This document shows positions 8,363 to 17,910 of a stretch of DNA of 64,000 bases, piece by piece. Source of the DNA: Thioclava indica (GTDB lineage: Bacteria > Pseudomonadota > Alphaproteobacteria > Rhodobacterales > Rhodobacteraceae). Position numbers and translations under genes: made by a program. Below the pieces are notes generated by a model. The model did not search any database and was not told the origin of the DNA. It saw nothing but the letters and a program-made list of their open reading frames with translations. The stretch's first letter is position 1. Each line of letters begins with the position of its first letter. Location: the NCBI RefSeq assembly GCF_000714545.1, contig NZ_AUNB01000073.1, positions 1-64,000 of the forward strand, given 5' to 3'.

Positions 8363-9505
8363 ATGGCTGAAACCGGAACCCGACCTGAAACTGAAGACGT
8401 GTTGTCTTCCATCCGCCGGCTCGTGTCGCAGGACACGCGCCCGCCTGTGACTGTGCAGTCGCGGACATCAGCGCCCGATACATTGGTTCTGACGCCCGCC
8501 CAGCTGATTCCACAAGATCCATCGGTCGATGTGATGGAGCCGCCTGAAACTGAGGCAGTGGAAAAGACGCATGGCCCGGCTGTCGGTGAAATAGCGCAGC
8601 CGCCAGAGCCCGAGGCTATTTCGTCCCCCGATGCGCCGCGCCCTGCCCCGATGAGCGCCCCGCAAGACTGGGAACCCGATTTCGATGACAGCGCTGCGCA
8701 GAACTGGCCGCAAGCAGACGCTCTTGATGCGCAGGTGGCAACTGCTGAAACCGGTCTCGGCGATGAGCTGACGCGGCTTGAGGATACGATCGCGCGGCTT
8801 GAGGCGGAAGTCTCCGTGAGTGAAGCCGAGTTTGAATCCGAAACCGGGGATACCTTTGCCGCCGATGGCATGGCGCCCCTCGCCGATCTACCGGAAAGCT
8901 TTGATGAGGCGGATTTGCAGGTCGAGAATATCGAGCTTGCGCAGTCGGACCTCCCGACCACCGAGCCGCTTGAACCCGACGATAGCGGCTTGGAAACGGG
9001 CTTTGGGGCCGAGATGGACGACGAGACCTCGCTCGCGCAAGCCGCAGGCGATCCGTCCGATGTCGATCCTGACCTGCAACATGGCGACTGGGCCGAAAGC
9101 GCAGTGGACGACTCGCACTGGCCTGATCCTGACCTGTCACCGGCCGATACGATTGAAGACGCCGAGCTTGTCGCGGCCACCACAGCGCCCCGCCGCCTAC
9201 ATCTGGGCGATGCCGCCGAAGTTCATAGCGAAACACCGCAGCGCGCCTCAACCTACGAAAGCACGCGCGAAGAGATCGCGCTTGAGGATGAGTTCGCGGA
9301 ACTGGATGATATCGACAGCGACGATGAGAATAGCGATCTGATCGACGCCGCGCTGCCGATTGACGAAGACGCGCTGCATGCACTGGTCTCCGATCTGATC
9401 CGCAAAGAGCTGCAAGGGGTCATCGGAGCGCGGATCACGCGCAACGTGCGCAAACTGGTGCGCCGCGAGATCCAACGTGCGCTCGTAAGCCGCGATCTCG
9501 AATAA
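8363..9505 (+). CDS. PopZ-like DUF2497 protein, acidic and disordered
   Basis: A 380-residue protein with two short conserved ends and a very acidic, proline-rich, probably disordered middle (about 30-315). The N-terminal helix (about 10-24) reads EDVLSSIRRLVSQD. The C-terminal 60 residues (ALHALVSDLIRKEL, then ITRNVRKLVRREIQRAL) form the DUF2497/PopZ assembly segment. In Caulobacter PopZ organises the cell pole by multimerisation through the C-terminus and client binding through the N-terminus; the same layout suggests a polar scaffold, by inference. Start ATG 8363 is in a plain context. The gene ends just before a strong bidirectional terminator. Confidence 0.78.
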   Translation: MAETGTRPETEDVLSSIRRLVSQDTRPPVTVQSRTSAPDTLVLTPAQLIPQDPSVDVMEPPETEAVEKTHGPAVGEIAQPPEPEAISSPDAPRPAPMSAPQDWEPDFDDSAAQNWPQADALDAQVATAETGLGDELTRLEDTIARLEAEVSVSEAEFESETGDTFAADGMAPLADLPESFDEADLQVENIELAQSDLPTTEPLEPDDSGLETGFGAEMDDETSLAQAAGDPSDVDPDLQHGDWAESAVDDSHWPDPDLSPADTIEDAELVAATTAPRRLHLGDAAEVHSETPQRASTYESTREEIALEDEFAELDDIDSDDENSDLIDAALPIDEDALHALVSDLIRKELQGVIGARITRNVRKLVRREIQRALVSRDLE

Positions 9506-9546
9506 CACAGTGGTAGCGCGCGCTCTGCGTGCCAGCACGGCATAAG

Positions 9547-9580
9547 AAAACGGCGCGCCCACGCGGGACGCGCCGTTTTT
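9547..9580. terminator. Bidirectional rho-independent terminator
   Basis: The 11-bp stem AAAACGGCGCG / CGCGCCGTTTT with an 11-nt loop is followed by T on the plus strand and preceded by A-run on the other side. It lies between the convergent PopZ-like gene and the DUF6280 gene and can serve both. Confidence 0.9.
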
Positions 9581-9604
9581 CATGCAAGTGCCTGAGTCTC
9601 GGGT

Positions 9605-9931
9605 TTAGGCCGCTTCTGCCTCATCCGAGTTCGCAGCCATACGACGTTCGCTTTCCTCGCGCGACAGGGCCACCGAGGTGCGCACACCTTTACCGACGAA
9701 CTCCATAAGCCCGTTGACGACCCGCTCGTTAGGGTCGATGCCGGCACAGGACAACACTTCACGACCATCGCGCGACCGCGCCCAGCGGGCGATCTGCTCG
9801 GGACCGTTACCGTATTTCTTATCGTCAGCGATGGCATCATCGAGAGCAGCCAAGACGACGGCAGCAAACAACTTGCGGGCCCGCTGGCCCTGTTCGTAAT
9901 TGAAGGCCGAGCCATCAACAAAATCGCGCAT
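9605..9931 (-). CDS. Small conserved protein, DUF6280 family
   Basis: A 108-residue cytoplasmic protein, MRDFVDGSAFNYEQGQRARK..., that I recognise with moderate certainty as the DUF6280 family, highly conserved in Rhodobacterales and of unknown function. It is mostly helical, with the segment FAAVVLAALDDAIADDKKYG and a conserved CAGIDPNERV stretch. Start ATG 9931 is preceded by AAAGGACGG at good spacing; an upstream in-frame ATG at 9979 has no site. It is monocistronic, with a long non-coding region upstream that holds hairpins. Confidence 0.8.
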   Translation of the reverse strand: MRDFVDGSAFNYEQGQRARKLFAAVVLAALDDAIADDKKYGNGPEQIARWARSRDGREVLSCAGIDPNERVVNGLMEFVGKGVRTSVALSREESERRMAANSDEAEAA

Positions 9932-10350
9932 ATTTCCGTCCTTTGTTATTGCTCTTGCGTTTCGCGGCGTGACGGCCATGTATGGCTGTTTGCCGCCGAT
10001 TCGATACGGTCCTTAACACATGTCAGGCATGCGCCTGACGCATACCACACCCGCCAAAGATCGCATATCTCTCATAAAGCAAAGTATTTCGCGGCTTGAT
10101 TTAAGTAAGGGCGCAAAGAATTCAAGGGCATAGTGGGCAGATGGCTGGGCGGCCACCCATCGCAATGCGATCATTTTTAATAATATGAATCAATATGTTG
10201 CGCGAAATTCTCAGCATCAACGCGCTCCCGAGGTTATTTCTTGAGCGCCGTCAGAATTGCAAAATGCACTATCCGTTTCTGGCCCAACACGCTCGCGCAG
10301 AAAGCGCGCGCGGGGTCTTGACCTTTGCCAAAATCGCGTAGGCGCCGTGA
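9932..10350. other. Gene-free 419-bp region with several inverted repeats
   Basis: No coding sequence is supported. It contains the perfect hairpin GTCAGGC-ATGC-GCCTGAC (10022-10039), a GCGCTC/GAGCGC pair (10222-10248) and, at the right edge, GGCGC...GCGCC enclosing two TGATCA (10341-10372) overlapping the ygfZ stop. The left part should hold the promoter of the DUF6280 gene. Confidence 0.4.
10022..10039. repeat. Perfect inverted repeat GTCAGGC-ATGC-GCCTGAC
   Basis: Two 7-bp arms with a 4-nt loop, about 90 bp upstream of the DUF6280 start. The core TGTCAGGCATGC recurs at 43362-43373, upstream of another gene. It may be a protein-binding palindrome rather than a terminator, because there is no T-tract. 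Confidence 0.35.
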
Positions 10351-11082
10351 TCATATTAATGTGATCAGCGCCGATCCCGCCTGCATTTCGCCGCTTACGC
10401 GATCCAGACGCAGATAGGCGATGGCGCGGTCGCCCGCGCGGGTGAAGAGTTGCCCGACCTTGCGCCCATCTACCGTGATCTCTTCCCCGAGATCCGCGCT
10501 CCCCTGCACCGCCACGGTGACAAAACCTTTACGCAGCTCGGTCTTATGCTTCATGCGCGCCGTAACCTCTTGGCCGACGTAACAGCCCTTTCGGAAGTCG
10601 ACGCCGTGAAGGCGCTCGAACCCTGCTTCCAGAATATAGGTATCCGGCGTCAGCTCGATCCCCGTCTGGGGGATGCAATGGGCGACACGAATCGCATCCC
10701 AATCGCTGCCATCATCGCCCGAGCGCGCGCCATAAACCCGCCAGCCCATCGCCGGATCGCGCGGGTCCATCAGCGCATCTTCGGGGGCCGGCCCGGTGCC
10801 GCAATACACCTGCAGCTCGGAGGGGGCGATGGCAGCATCAGCACGCAGCTTGTACATCGACAGCCGCTTGATCGTGCTCTCAGCAATCGCACTGTCGATA
10901 TCGAGCACAATCGCCTCACCGCGCGCGATCAAAAAGAAATCGGCCAGATACTTCCCCTGCGGCGTCAACAGGGCCGTGTAAATCGGCCCCTGCGCCAGCT
11001 TGCGCAGATCGTTGGTGATCAGCCCTTGCAGGAAGTGCTCACGATCCGGCCCGGTGATCTCATATAGGTTTCGCGTGCTCAT
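10351..11082 (-). CDS. ygfZ: Folate-binding protein YgfZ/GcvT-like
   Basis: A 243-residue tetrahydrofolate-binding protein of the YgfZ family, which helps assemble or repair iron-sulfur clusters in certain enzymes. The signature KGCYVGQE (about residues 173-181) is present, and the N-terminus FLQGLITNDLRKL is typical of GcvT folds. Start ATG 11082 (MSTRNLYEITGPDREHF) has GGAGAC upstream; the longer frame has no family similarity. It is divergent from the acyl-CoA ligase gene. The length is shorter than E. coli YgfZ (about 325), as is usual in alphaproteobacteria. Confidence 0.88.
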   Translation of the reverse strand: MSTRNLYEITGPDREHFLQGLITNDLRKLAQGPIYTALLTPQGKYLADFFLIARGEAIVLDIDSAIAESTIKRLSMYKLRADAAIAPSELQVYCGTGPAPEDALMDPRDPAMGWRVYGARSGDDGSDWDAIRVAHCIPQTGIELTPDTYILEAGFERLHGVDFRKGCYVGQEVTARMKHKTELRKGFVTVAVQGSADLGEEITVDGRKVGQLFTRAGDRAIAYLRLDRVSGEMQAGSALITLI

Positions 11083-11312
11083 GCTGGTCTCCTTTGCACA
11101 GGCTATATGTGGCTTTGCCGGAGTTTTGCCAAGCAGCCCGGCTGCTTGCCTCCGCAAGAGCGGCGCGAAAGACCATCCACCCGCCACCCGATGACGCACC
11201 GTTATTGCACCAAATGTCGCGCAGCTTTGCAAAACTCTCTTCCCAAGCGTCCTGATGATGGCCACGTTGGGTGTGGGAACGGAGTCGGCTTTGCGCCGAG
11301 CGGGAGGGTACG

Positions 11313-12938
11313 ATGAATTCGATGATGCATATGCCGCTGTTGATCAGTGCAATTGCCACGCATGCGCAACGCTATCATGCAGATGGCGAGGTGGTCTCGG
11401 TCAAAACGACCGGCGGTGTTGAACGCTCGACCTGGGGCGAGGTGATGGGCCACGCGCGCCAGCTTGCCTCGGCGCTTGAGGGGCGCGGAATGGTGCAGGG
11501 TGATCGCTGCGCCACGCTGGCTTGGAACAACCGCCGCCATCTTGAGATCTACTTCGGCGTGTCGGGCGCAGGGCAGGTTTGTCACACGATCAACCCGCGC
11601 CTGTCGCCCCAGCAGATGGGTTTTATCATCAATGACGCCAAGGATCGCGTGCTGTTTTTCGATCGCACCTTCCTGCCCCTCGTTGTCGCGTTGCGCGACC
11701 AGTTGAGCACGGTGAAAGCCTTTGTTCTTTTAGGGCCGCAGGACGACGAAGCCGCAAGTCAGATCAACGGCCTCTTGTTTTACGACGATCTGATTGCCGA
11801 GGGCGATGCCGAGTATCAATGGCCCGAGCTGGATGAAACCACGCCCTCGTCGCTTTGCTATACGTCCGGCACGACCGGAAATCCGAAAGGGGTACTGTAT
11901 ACCCACCGTTCGACCGTGCTGCATACTTTGGGCGGCAACCAGCCCGACGGGCTTGGGATCGGCGCCAGCGAAACGGTGATGCCGGTGGTGCCGATGTTTC
12001 ACGTCAACGCTTGGGGCGTGCCCTATATCGCGGCGATGACGGGGTGCAAACTGGTGCTACCGGGGCCAAACCTTGACGGCGAAAGCCTTGCGCGCTTGAT
12101 CGATGCCGAACAGGTCAGCCTCGCGCTTGGCGTGCCCACGATCTGGATGGGCCTGCTGAACGGGCTAGAGGCGACGGGGTCAAAAGCCGAAAGCCTCAAG
12201 CGCACTGTCGTCGGCGGGGCCGCCCTGCCCCCGTCGATGCTTAGCGCGTTTCGTGACCGTTATGGGGTAGAACTGATCCACGCTTGGGGCATGACCGAAA
12301 CCAGCCCGCTTGGCACGGTGAACCAATTGCTCGCCAAACATCGCCCGCTTGATGACAGCGCGCGCGAGGAAATCCGCTTTGGCCAAGGGCGGCCGCCTTA
12401 TGGGGTCGAATTGCGGCTGGTGGATTCGCAGGGCCATTTGTTGCCTTGCAACGGCGAAACCCAAGGCGAGTTGCAGATCCGCGGCCATTGGATCGTCGCG
12501 CAATATTTCGGCCAAGATGAAAGCGCGCTGACGGTCGATGGCTGGTTCGACACGGGCGATATCGCAACGCTGGATGCCAACGGCTATCTGATCATTCGGG
12601 ATCGCTCAAAAGACATTATCAAGTCGGGCGGCGAGTGGATTTCGACGGTCGAGTTGGAGAATATCGCCATTGCGCATCCCGGCGTGGCCAATGCTGCCGC
12701 GATTGCCGCGCGTCATGAAAAATGGACAGAGCGCCCGGTTCTGATCGTGCAACGCGCGATCCGCTCGCAGGTCACCGAAGAAGACATTCTGGAAAGCTAC
12801 GCGGGTAAGGTGCCGGGTTGGCAGGTGCCCGATAAGGTGATTTTCGTCGGGACTTTGCCGTTGGGCAGCACGGGCAAGGTGCTAAAGACCAAGTTGCGCG
12901 ACGAATTTGGCGATGTGCTGCTGGCTGATCCGTCGTAA
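11313..12938 (+). CDS. Acyl-CoA synthetase (AMP-forming fatty-acid or MMPA-CoA ligase type)
   Basis: A 541-residue adenylate-forming ligase that activates a carboxylic acid to its CoA thioester using ATP. The AMP-binding motif is YTSGTTGNPKGV (about 185-196), followed by WGMTETSPLG, the D-motif GWFDTGDIATLD and the C-terminal hinge/lysine segments DRSKDIIKSGGEWIS and GSTGKVLKTKL. The sequence style matches medium/long-chain ligases and 3-methylmercaptopropionate-CoA ligase (DmdB) relatives in Roseobacters; the substrate cannot be decided here. Start ATG 11313 follows GGGAGGG. Confidence 0.88.
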   Translation: MNSMMHMPLLISAIATHAQRYHADGEVVSVKTTGGVERSTWGEVMGHARQLASALEGRGMVQGDRCATLAWNNRRHLEIYFGVSGAGQVCHTINPRLSPQQMGFIINDAKDRVLFFDRTFLPLVVALRDQLSTVKAFVLLGPQDDEAASQINGLLFYDDLIAEGDAEYQWPELDETTPSSLCYTSGTTGNPKGVLYTHRSTVLHTLGGNQPDGLGIGASETVMPVVPMFHVNAWGVPYIAAMTGCKLVLPGPNLDGESLARLIDAEQVSLALGVPTIWMGLLNGLEATGSKAESLKRTVVGGAALPPSMLSAFRDRYGVELIHAWGMTETSPLGTVNQLLAKHRPLDDSAREEIRFGQGRPPYGVELRLVDSQGHLLPCNGETQGELQIRGHWIVAQYFGQDESALTVDGWFDTGDIATLDANGYLIIRDRSKDIIKSGGEWISTVELENIAIAHPGVANAAAIAARHEKWTERPVLIVQRAIRSQVTEEDILESYAGKVPGWQVPDKVIFVGTLPLGSTGKVLKTKLRDEFGDVLLADPS

Positions 12939-12945
12939 GTCGAGC

Positions 12946-12965
12946 GACGGGGCGCGCGCCCCGTC
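12946..12965. terminator. Palindromic hairpin between convergent genes
   Basis: GACGGGGCGC/GCGCCCCGTC is a perfect 20-bp palindrome lying between the acyl-CoA ligase stop and the glpK stop, and touching the latter. No clear T-run follows, so it may slow rather than end transcription. Confidence 0.45.
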
Positions 12966-14451
12966 AAACCGCCGCAATCGTCGCCTTCACCGCCTTTTGC
13001 CAGCGCGCATAGCGGGCCTCACGCGTATCCTCGGATATTTGCGGCTCGAACGTCCGCTCCAGCGCCCATGACTTCGCGAATTCATCTTGGTCAGGATAAA
13101 TCCCCGCCTTGTGCCCCGCCAGCCAAGCCGCGCCCAGCGCGGTGGTTTCCAGCACTTCGGGGCGATCGACCGGCGCACCCAGAATGTCGGCAAGGAATTG
13201 CATCGCCCAATCCGAGGCTGTCATGCCGCCATCCACCCGCAGCGTCGGGGGCGCGTCATCAGCCCAATCGGCCTGCATCGCGGCCAACAAATCGCGGGTC
13301 TGAAACCCGACCGATTCCAGCGCCGCGCGGGCAAATTCAGCCGGGCCGGAACTGCGCGTCAGCCCGAAAACCGCACCGCGACACTCGGCCTCCCAATAGG
13401 GCGCGCCAAGCCCGGTGAAGGCGGGCACGATGATGACCTCTTGCTCGGGATCGGCAGCTTCAGCAAGGCTTTGAGTCTGGCTGGCGGCCTCGATGATCTG
13501 CAATCCATCGCGCAACCATTGCACCACCGCGCCTGCCACGAAGATCGAGCCTTCCAGCGCATAGGTCACCTTGCCATCAAGCTGATAGGCGATGGTTGTC
13601 AGCAGGCGATGATCCGAGCGCACCATCTGATCGCCGGTATTGAGCAGTGCGAAACACCCCGTGCCATATGTTGATTTCAACATGCCCGGCTTAAAACAGG
13701 CCTGCCCCACGGTTGCGGCCTGCTGATCGCCCGCGACGCCCAGGATCGGGATCTTGGCACCCAGAAGATCGTGCTGCGCGGTGCCAAATTCGGCAGCGCA
13801 ATCGCGCACCTCGGGCAGCATATTCATCGGGATGCCAAGACGCTCGCAAATCGTGCTCGACCAGCGCCCCTTGGCGATATCATACAGCATCGTGCGCGCC
13901 GCATTTGTGGCATCGGTGACATGCGCCGTCCCGCCCGTCAGCTTCCAGATCAGCCAGCTGTCGATCGTGCCAAAGGCCAATTCGCCCGCCTCGGCCCGTG
14001 CGCGCGCGCCTTCTATGTTTGCCAATATCCAGCGCAGTTTCGTGCCCGAGAAATACGGATCAATCAGCAGCCCGGTGCGCTTGGTGATGGTTTCCTCAAA
14101 CCCGTCATCGCGCAATTCGCGGCAAAACTCCGAGGTGCGCCGATCCTGCCAGACAATCGCGTTGTGGATCGGCTCGCCGGTCTCGCGATCCCAGACAACG
14201 GTGGTTTCGCGCTGATTGGTGATACCTATTCCTGCGATATCATCCGGCGCGATTCCAGCTTTTTCAATGGCCTCGCGCGTGGTGGCAAGAACCGAGTCCC
14301 AGATCTCATTGGCATCATGCTCGACCCAGCCCGAATGCGGGAAATGCTGACCAAACTCTTGCTGCGCCGAATTCACGGGTCGCAAATCGCCATCAAAAAC
14401 GATTGCACGCGAGGAAGTCGTGCCCTGATCGATTGCAAGAATATGAGTCAT
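12964..14451 (-). CDS. glpK: Glycerol kinase
   Basis: A 495-residue FGGY-family kinase that phosphorylates glycerol to sn-glycerol 3-phosphate in the cytoplasm. The phosphate-1 loop [13 protein letters not shown] is at residues 7-19. Further diagnostic segments are [17 protein letters not shown] and the adenosine-loop [19 protein letters not shown]. Length is as usual for the family. Start ATG 14451 was chosen over ATG 14460 because AGGATG lies at suitable distance. It follows glpD by 45 bp, forming a glpDK operon with glpR divergent on the far side. Confidence 0.96.
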   Translation of the reverse strand: MTHILAIDQGTTSSRAIVFDGDLRPVNSAQQEFGQHFPHSGWVEHDANEIWDSVLATTREAIEKAGIAPDDIAGIGITNQRETTVVWDRETGEPIHNAIVWQDRRTSEFCRELRDDGFEETITKRTGLLIDPYFSGTKLRWILANIEGARARAEAGELAFGTIDSWLIWKLTGGTAHVTDATNAARTMLYDIAKGRWSSTICERLGIPMNMLPEVRDCAAEFGTAQHDLLGAKIPILGVAGDQQAATVGQACFKPGMLKSTYGTGCFALLNTGDQMVRSDHRLLTTIAYQLDGKVTYALEGSIFVAGAVVQWLRDGLQIIEAASQTQSLAEAADPEQEVIIVPAFTGLGAPYWEAECRGAVFGLTRSSGPAEFARAALESVGFQTRDLLAAMQADWADDAPPTLRVDGGMTASDWAMQFLADILGAPVDRPEVLETTALGAAWLAGHKAGIYPDQDEFAKSWALERTFEPQISEDTREARYARWQKAVKATIAAV

Positions 14452-14496
14452 TTTGCGCATCCTGCCAAAGGTAAGAGGGGGCCGTTCGAGTCCGGC

Positions 14497-16107
14497 TTAT
14501 GATGTCATGTCGCGTCGCGTTGTCTCAGCGCCATCCGACAGGCGGTGGCGCATGAAGCTCTCCAGCGTCGCGACCTGTTCCGCGCTTAGCCGCAGCCCCA
14601 GCTTGGTGCGCCGCCAGATCACATCCTCAGCCGAGCGCGCCCATTCCTTGTCCATCAGCCAAATCACCTCGGCCTCGCTTAGCGTCGCCCCGAAATCGCG
14701 GCCTAGATCGGCAGCGGATTTCGCCGCGCCCAGTATCTCGCGCGCATCAAGCCCGTAATGGCGCATCATCCGCTGCGTCCAAGCCGCGCCAAGAAACGGG
14801 TAATCGCGCGCCAGATCGGCGGTGACCTGCGTGGTCTCCTGCGGCTTGAACGCGCCACCGGGCAGCGAGACCCCTGCCGTCCAAGCCTCCTTGAGACCCG
14901 GGAAAAACGGTGCGAGCTTTTCCAGCGCGTGCTCGGACAAGCGCCGATAGGTCGTGATCTTGCCGCCAAACACATTAAGCACCGGCGCGCCGCCCGCATC
15001 GTTCAGCGACAGCACATAATCGCGCGTCGCCGCCGTCGCCGAGCTTGCCCCGTCATCATAAAGTGGACGCACGCCGGAATAGGTCCAAACGATATCGTCG
15101 CGCGTCACCGGCTTGGCGAAATATTTCGACGCGAAAGCGCATAGATAATCCTGTTCCTCAGGCGTGCATTCAGCTTGCGATGGCGGCCCCTTATGATCTT
15201 GATCGGTCGTGCCGATCAGCGTGAAATCCTGTTCATAGGGGATCGCGAAGATGATCCGCCCGTCCTCACCCTGAAAGAAGTAGCATTTGTCGTGATCAAA
15301 CAGCTTGCGCGTCACGATATGGCTGCCGCGCACCAGACGTATGCCCTCACGCGAGTCGATCCCGATCGTGCCGCGCAGCACTTGATCGACCCAAGGGCCA
15401 CCCGCATTTACCAACGCCTTAGCGTAGTGATCGGCGTGCCCATGCGGCCCCTCGGTCACGATATGCCAAAGATCGCCCTCGCGCGCCGCCGAAACCACCT
15501 TGGTGCGCACCATGATTTTCGCGCCACGCGCCTCGGCATCACGCGCATTCAGCACCACCAGCCGCGCATCCTGCACCCAGCCATCGGAATACTCGTAAGC
15601 CTTGTGGAATTTCGGGTTTAGCGGCTTGCCCGCCGGGTCTTGCGTCAGATCCAGCGTCGAGGTGCCGGGCAGCAATTTGCGTTTGCCCAGATGGTCATAC
15701 ATGAACAGCCCCATCCGGATCAGCCACGCCGGACGGCGGCCCTTCATCCAAGGCATTACGAAGGAAAGAAGTTTTGAGGTCGGCGTCTCGCTCTCAAAGC
15801 GCATGTCGCGGTGATAGGGCAAAACGAACCGCATCGGCCACGAGATATGGGGCATTGCGGAGAGCAGCACCTCGCGCTCTTTCAGCGCCTCGCGCACCAG
15901 ACGAAACTCGAAATATTCCAGATAACGTAACCCACCGTGAAACAGCTTGGTCGAGGCCGATGAGGTCGCCTGCGCCAAATCGCCCTGCTCAGCCAGCGCG
16001 ACGTTTAAACCCCGCCCCGCCGCATCGCGCGCAATCCCACAGCCATTCACGCCACCGCCGATGACGAAAATATCCACGGGGTTTTGGTGTTGATGATCTG
16101 AAAGCAT
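14497..16107 (-). CDS. glpD: Aerobic glycerol-3-phosphate dehydrogenase
   Basis: A 536-residue FAD-dependent, membrane-associated enzyme that oxidises glycerol 3-phosphate to dihydroxyacetone phosphate and passes electrons to quinone. The N-terminal dinucleotide motif FVIGGGVNGCGIARDAAGRG (about 15-34) and the substrate-site segment SSASTKLFHGGLRYLEYFEF (about 52-71) are clear. Start ATG 16107 is preceded by GAAAGAG; the frame remains open upstream through the intergenic region but is not coding there. First gene of glpDK, divergent from glpR and probably repressed by it. Confidence 0.96.
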   Translation of the reverse strand: MLSDHQHQNPVDIFVIGGGVNGCGIARDAAGRGLNVALAEQGDLAQATSSASTKLFHGGLRYLEYFEFRLVREALKEREVLLSAMPHISWPMRFVLPYHRDMRFESETPTSKLLSFVMPWMKGRRPAWLIRMGLFMYDHLGKRKLLPGTSTLDLTQDPAGKPLNPKFHKAYEYSDGWVQDARLVVLNARDAEARGAKIMVRTKVVSAAREGDLWHIVTEGPHGHADHYAKALVNAGGPWVDQVLRGTIGIDSREGIRLVRGSHIVTRKLFDHDKCYFFQGEDGRIIFAIPYEQDFTLIGTTDQDHKGPPSQAECTPEEQDYLCAFASKYFAKPVTRDDIVWTYSGVRPLYDDGASSATAATRDYVLSLNDAGGAPVLNVFGGKITTYRRLSEHALEKLAPFFPGLKEAWTAGVSLPGGAFKPQETTQVTADLARDYPFLGAAWTQRMMRHYGLDAREILGAAKSAADLGRDFGATLSEAEVIWLMDKEWARSAEDVIWRRTKLGLRLSAEQVATLESFMRHRLSDGAETTRRDMTS

Positions 16108-16160
16108 GGGCACTCTTTCGTTTACGGTTGCGTGTCTAAAAAGAGCGCATTTCGCGCGTA

Positions 16161-16240
16161 AGTCAACTTTTGTATTTCGATTTTGATCGCAAATCCGACA
16201 AACGAAAGCAATAAAAGCAAAAAATATCTCAAAACGAGCA
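16161..16240. promoter_or_regulatory. glpD/glpR divergent control region with candidate GlpR repeats
   Basis: The 184-bp gap contains A-rich repeats CGAAAGCAAT-AAAAGCAA (16203-16220) and AAAACGAGCA (16231-16240). On the glpD strand these read as tandem TTGCTTTTA/TTGCTTTCG units, the direct-repeat style expected for a DeoR-family repressor. A TTGACT hexamer for glpD is at 16161-16166 (minus strand). Which repeats GlpR binds is inferred. Confidence 0.3.
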
Positions 16241-16291
16241 TTTCCGAGTGACAACCGCCCCCGCATATGGCACCTCTAAACAGGGGGTCAC

Positions 16292-17050
16292 ATGACGCTG
16301 AATGTTCGACAAAGCAAAATTCTGGAGCGCGCACGGGATGCGGGCAGCGTGGCGGTCGAAGATCTCGCCGATCAGTTCACCGTGTCCGTGCAGACGATCC
16401 GGCGCGATCTGTCCGAGCTGGCCGAGGCGGGTCTAATCGAGCGCGTCCATGGCGGTGCCGTGATCCGCACCGGCGTGACAAATTTCGCCTATGAGGCGCG
16501 GCGTCGGATGAATGAAACAGCCAAATCCGCGATTGCGAAGGCCTGCGCGCGCGCGATCCCCGACAATTGCTCGATCATTCTCAACCTTGGCACGACGACC
16601 GAAGCTGTGGCCCGTGAGTTGCTGGGCCATCGCAACATTACAGTGGTGACGAATAACATCAACGTCGCCAATATCTTATTGGCCAACGATAGCTGTGACA
16701 TCATGGTCGCGGGCGGCAATTTGCGCCGCGTGGATGGTGGCTTGGTCGGCGATCTGACGGCGGATTTCATCAATCAGTTCAAGGTCGATTACGCGGTGAT
16801 CGGTGCATCGGCATTGGATGAAGAGGGCGATCTGCTCGATTTCGATCTGGCCGAGGTGCGCGTCAGCCGGATGATCCTGCGCCGTGCCCGCAAGGTGTTT
16901 CTGGTCACGGATGCCTCGAAACTGGCGCGCTCTGCACCCGTGCGGCTGGCCTCTCTTAGCGAGATTGATACGATTTTTATCGACGCAGCCCTGCCCGAAG
17001 CGCTGCGCGAGCGTTGCGCGCAATGGGACACCAGCGTGCAAATCGTTTGA
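16292..17050 (+). CDS. glpR: DeoR-family transcriptional repressor of glycerol genes
   Basis: A 252-residue DeoR-type regulator. The N-terminal helix-turn-helix (about 6-55, [21 protein letters not shown], then [12 protein letters not shown]) is followed by a sugar-phosphate sensing domain with [14 protein letters not shown] and [28 protein letters not shown]. The family represses glycerol catabolism until glycerol 3-phosphate binds. Position divergent from glpDK supports the assignment. Start ATG 16292 has AGGGGG upstream. No glycerol facilitator or glycerol-3-phosphate ABC importer is present in the window. Confidence 0.92.
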   Translation: MTLNVRQSKILERARDAGSVAVEDLADQFTVSVQTIRRDLSELAEAGLIERVHGGAVIRTGVTNFAYEARRRMNETAKSAIAKACARAIPDNCSIILNLGTTTEAVARELLGHRNITVVTNNINVANILLANDSCDIMVAGGNLRRVDGGLVGDLTADFINQFKVDYAVIGASALDEEGDLLDFDLAEVRVSRMILRRARKVFLVTDASKLARSAPVRLASLSEIDTIFIDAALPEALRERCAQWDTSVQIV

Positions 17051-17135
17051 TACGCAAAATCGCTTGCACACGTCTTGTGTATCAGCACGCGGAAAGGGAT
17101 TGCAGCCACAGGGGGCGGCGCGCTATGGGCAGCTT

Positions 17136-17903
17136 ATGCCTAGATACGCGTTTCAAATTGAATATGACGGTAGCCCCTTCGCCGGTTGGCAGCGCCAGAT
17201 TAACCAGCCTTCAGTGCAAGGCTCGATCGAAGCCGCGTTGGCCCGCCTTGAGCCCGGTCCCCATTCGGTTATCGCGGCCGGACGCACCGACGCGGGCGTT
17301 CATGCCAGCGCGCAGGTGGCGCATGTGGATCTGGCGAAAGACTGGGATACCTACCGTCTTTCCGAGGCGCTCAACCACCATCTGCGCCCGCATCCCATCG
17401 CGATTTTGGCCTGTGAACGGGTCAGCGACGATTTTCACGCCCGCTTTTCAGCGATCGAGCGGCGCTATGCATTTCGCTTGATGCAACGCCGTGCGCCGCC
17501 GACGTTTGAGTGTGGGCAGGTTTGGCACATTCGCAAACCGCTTGATCTGGACGCGATGCGCGCAGGCGCAGCTCATCTGATCGGGCATCACGACTTCACG
17601 ACCTATCGCTCGACCTTTTGTCAGGCGAAATCCCCCGAAAAAACCATGGATGAGATAACCATCGAGGCGCATGAAATCGCACGCGGAATGGAGTATCGCT
17701 TTTATTTGCGCGCGCGCTCGTTCTTACACAATCAGGTGCGCTCGATTGTTGGAACTTTGGAACGGGTCGGCGCAGGATCTTGGGCGCCGGAGCGTGTCAA
17801 AGAGGCGCTTGAAGCACGTGATCGCGCCGCTTGCGGCCCCGTTTGCCCGCCGCAAGGTTTATATCTGGCCGGCGTTGGCTACCCCGATGACCCTTTTTCC
17901 TGA
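17136..17903 (+). CDS. truA: tRNA pseudouridine synthase A
   Basis: A 255-residue enzyme that converts uridines 38-40 in tRNA anticodon arms to pseudouridine. The catalytic motif [11 protein letters not shown] places the aspartate at residue 52. C-terminal [17 protein letters not shown] is also characteristic. Start ATG 17136 gives the normal length; the frame is open upstream inside glpR only as overlap shadow. It lies 85 bp after glpR on the same strand and could be read through from it. Confidence 0.94.
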   Translation: MPRYAFQIEYDGSPFAGWQRQINQPSVQGSIEAALARLEPGPHSVIAAGRTDAGVHASAQVAHVDLAKDWDTYRLSEALNHHLRPHPIAILACERVSDDFHARFSAIERRYAFRLMQRRAPPTFECGQVWHIRKPLDLDAMRAGAAHLIGHHDFTTYRSTFCQAKSPEKTMDEITIEAHEIARGMEYRFYLRARSFLHNQVRSIVGTLERVGAGSWAPERVKEALEARDRAACGPVCPPQGLYLAGVGYPDDPFS

Positions 17904-17910
17904 ACCTGGA

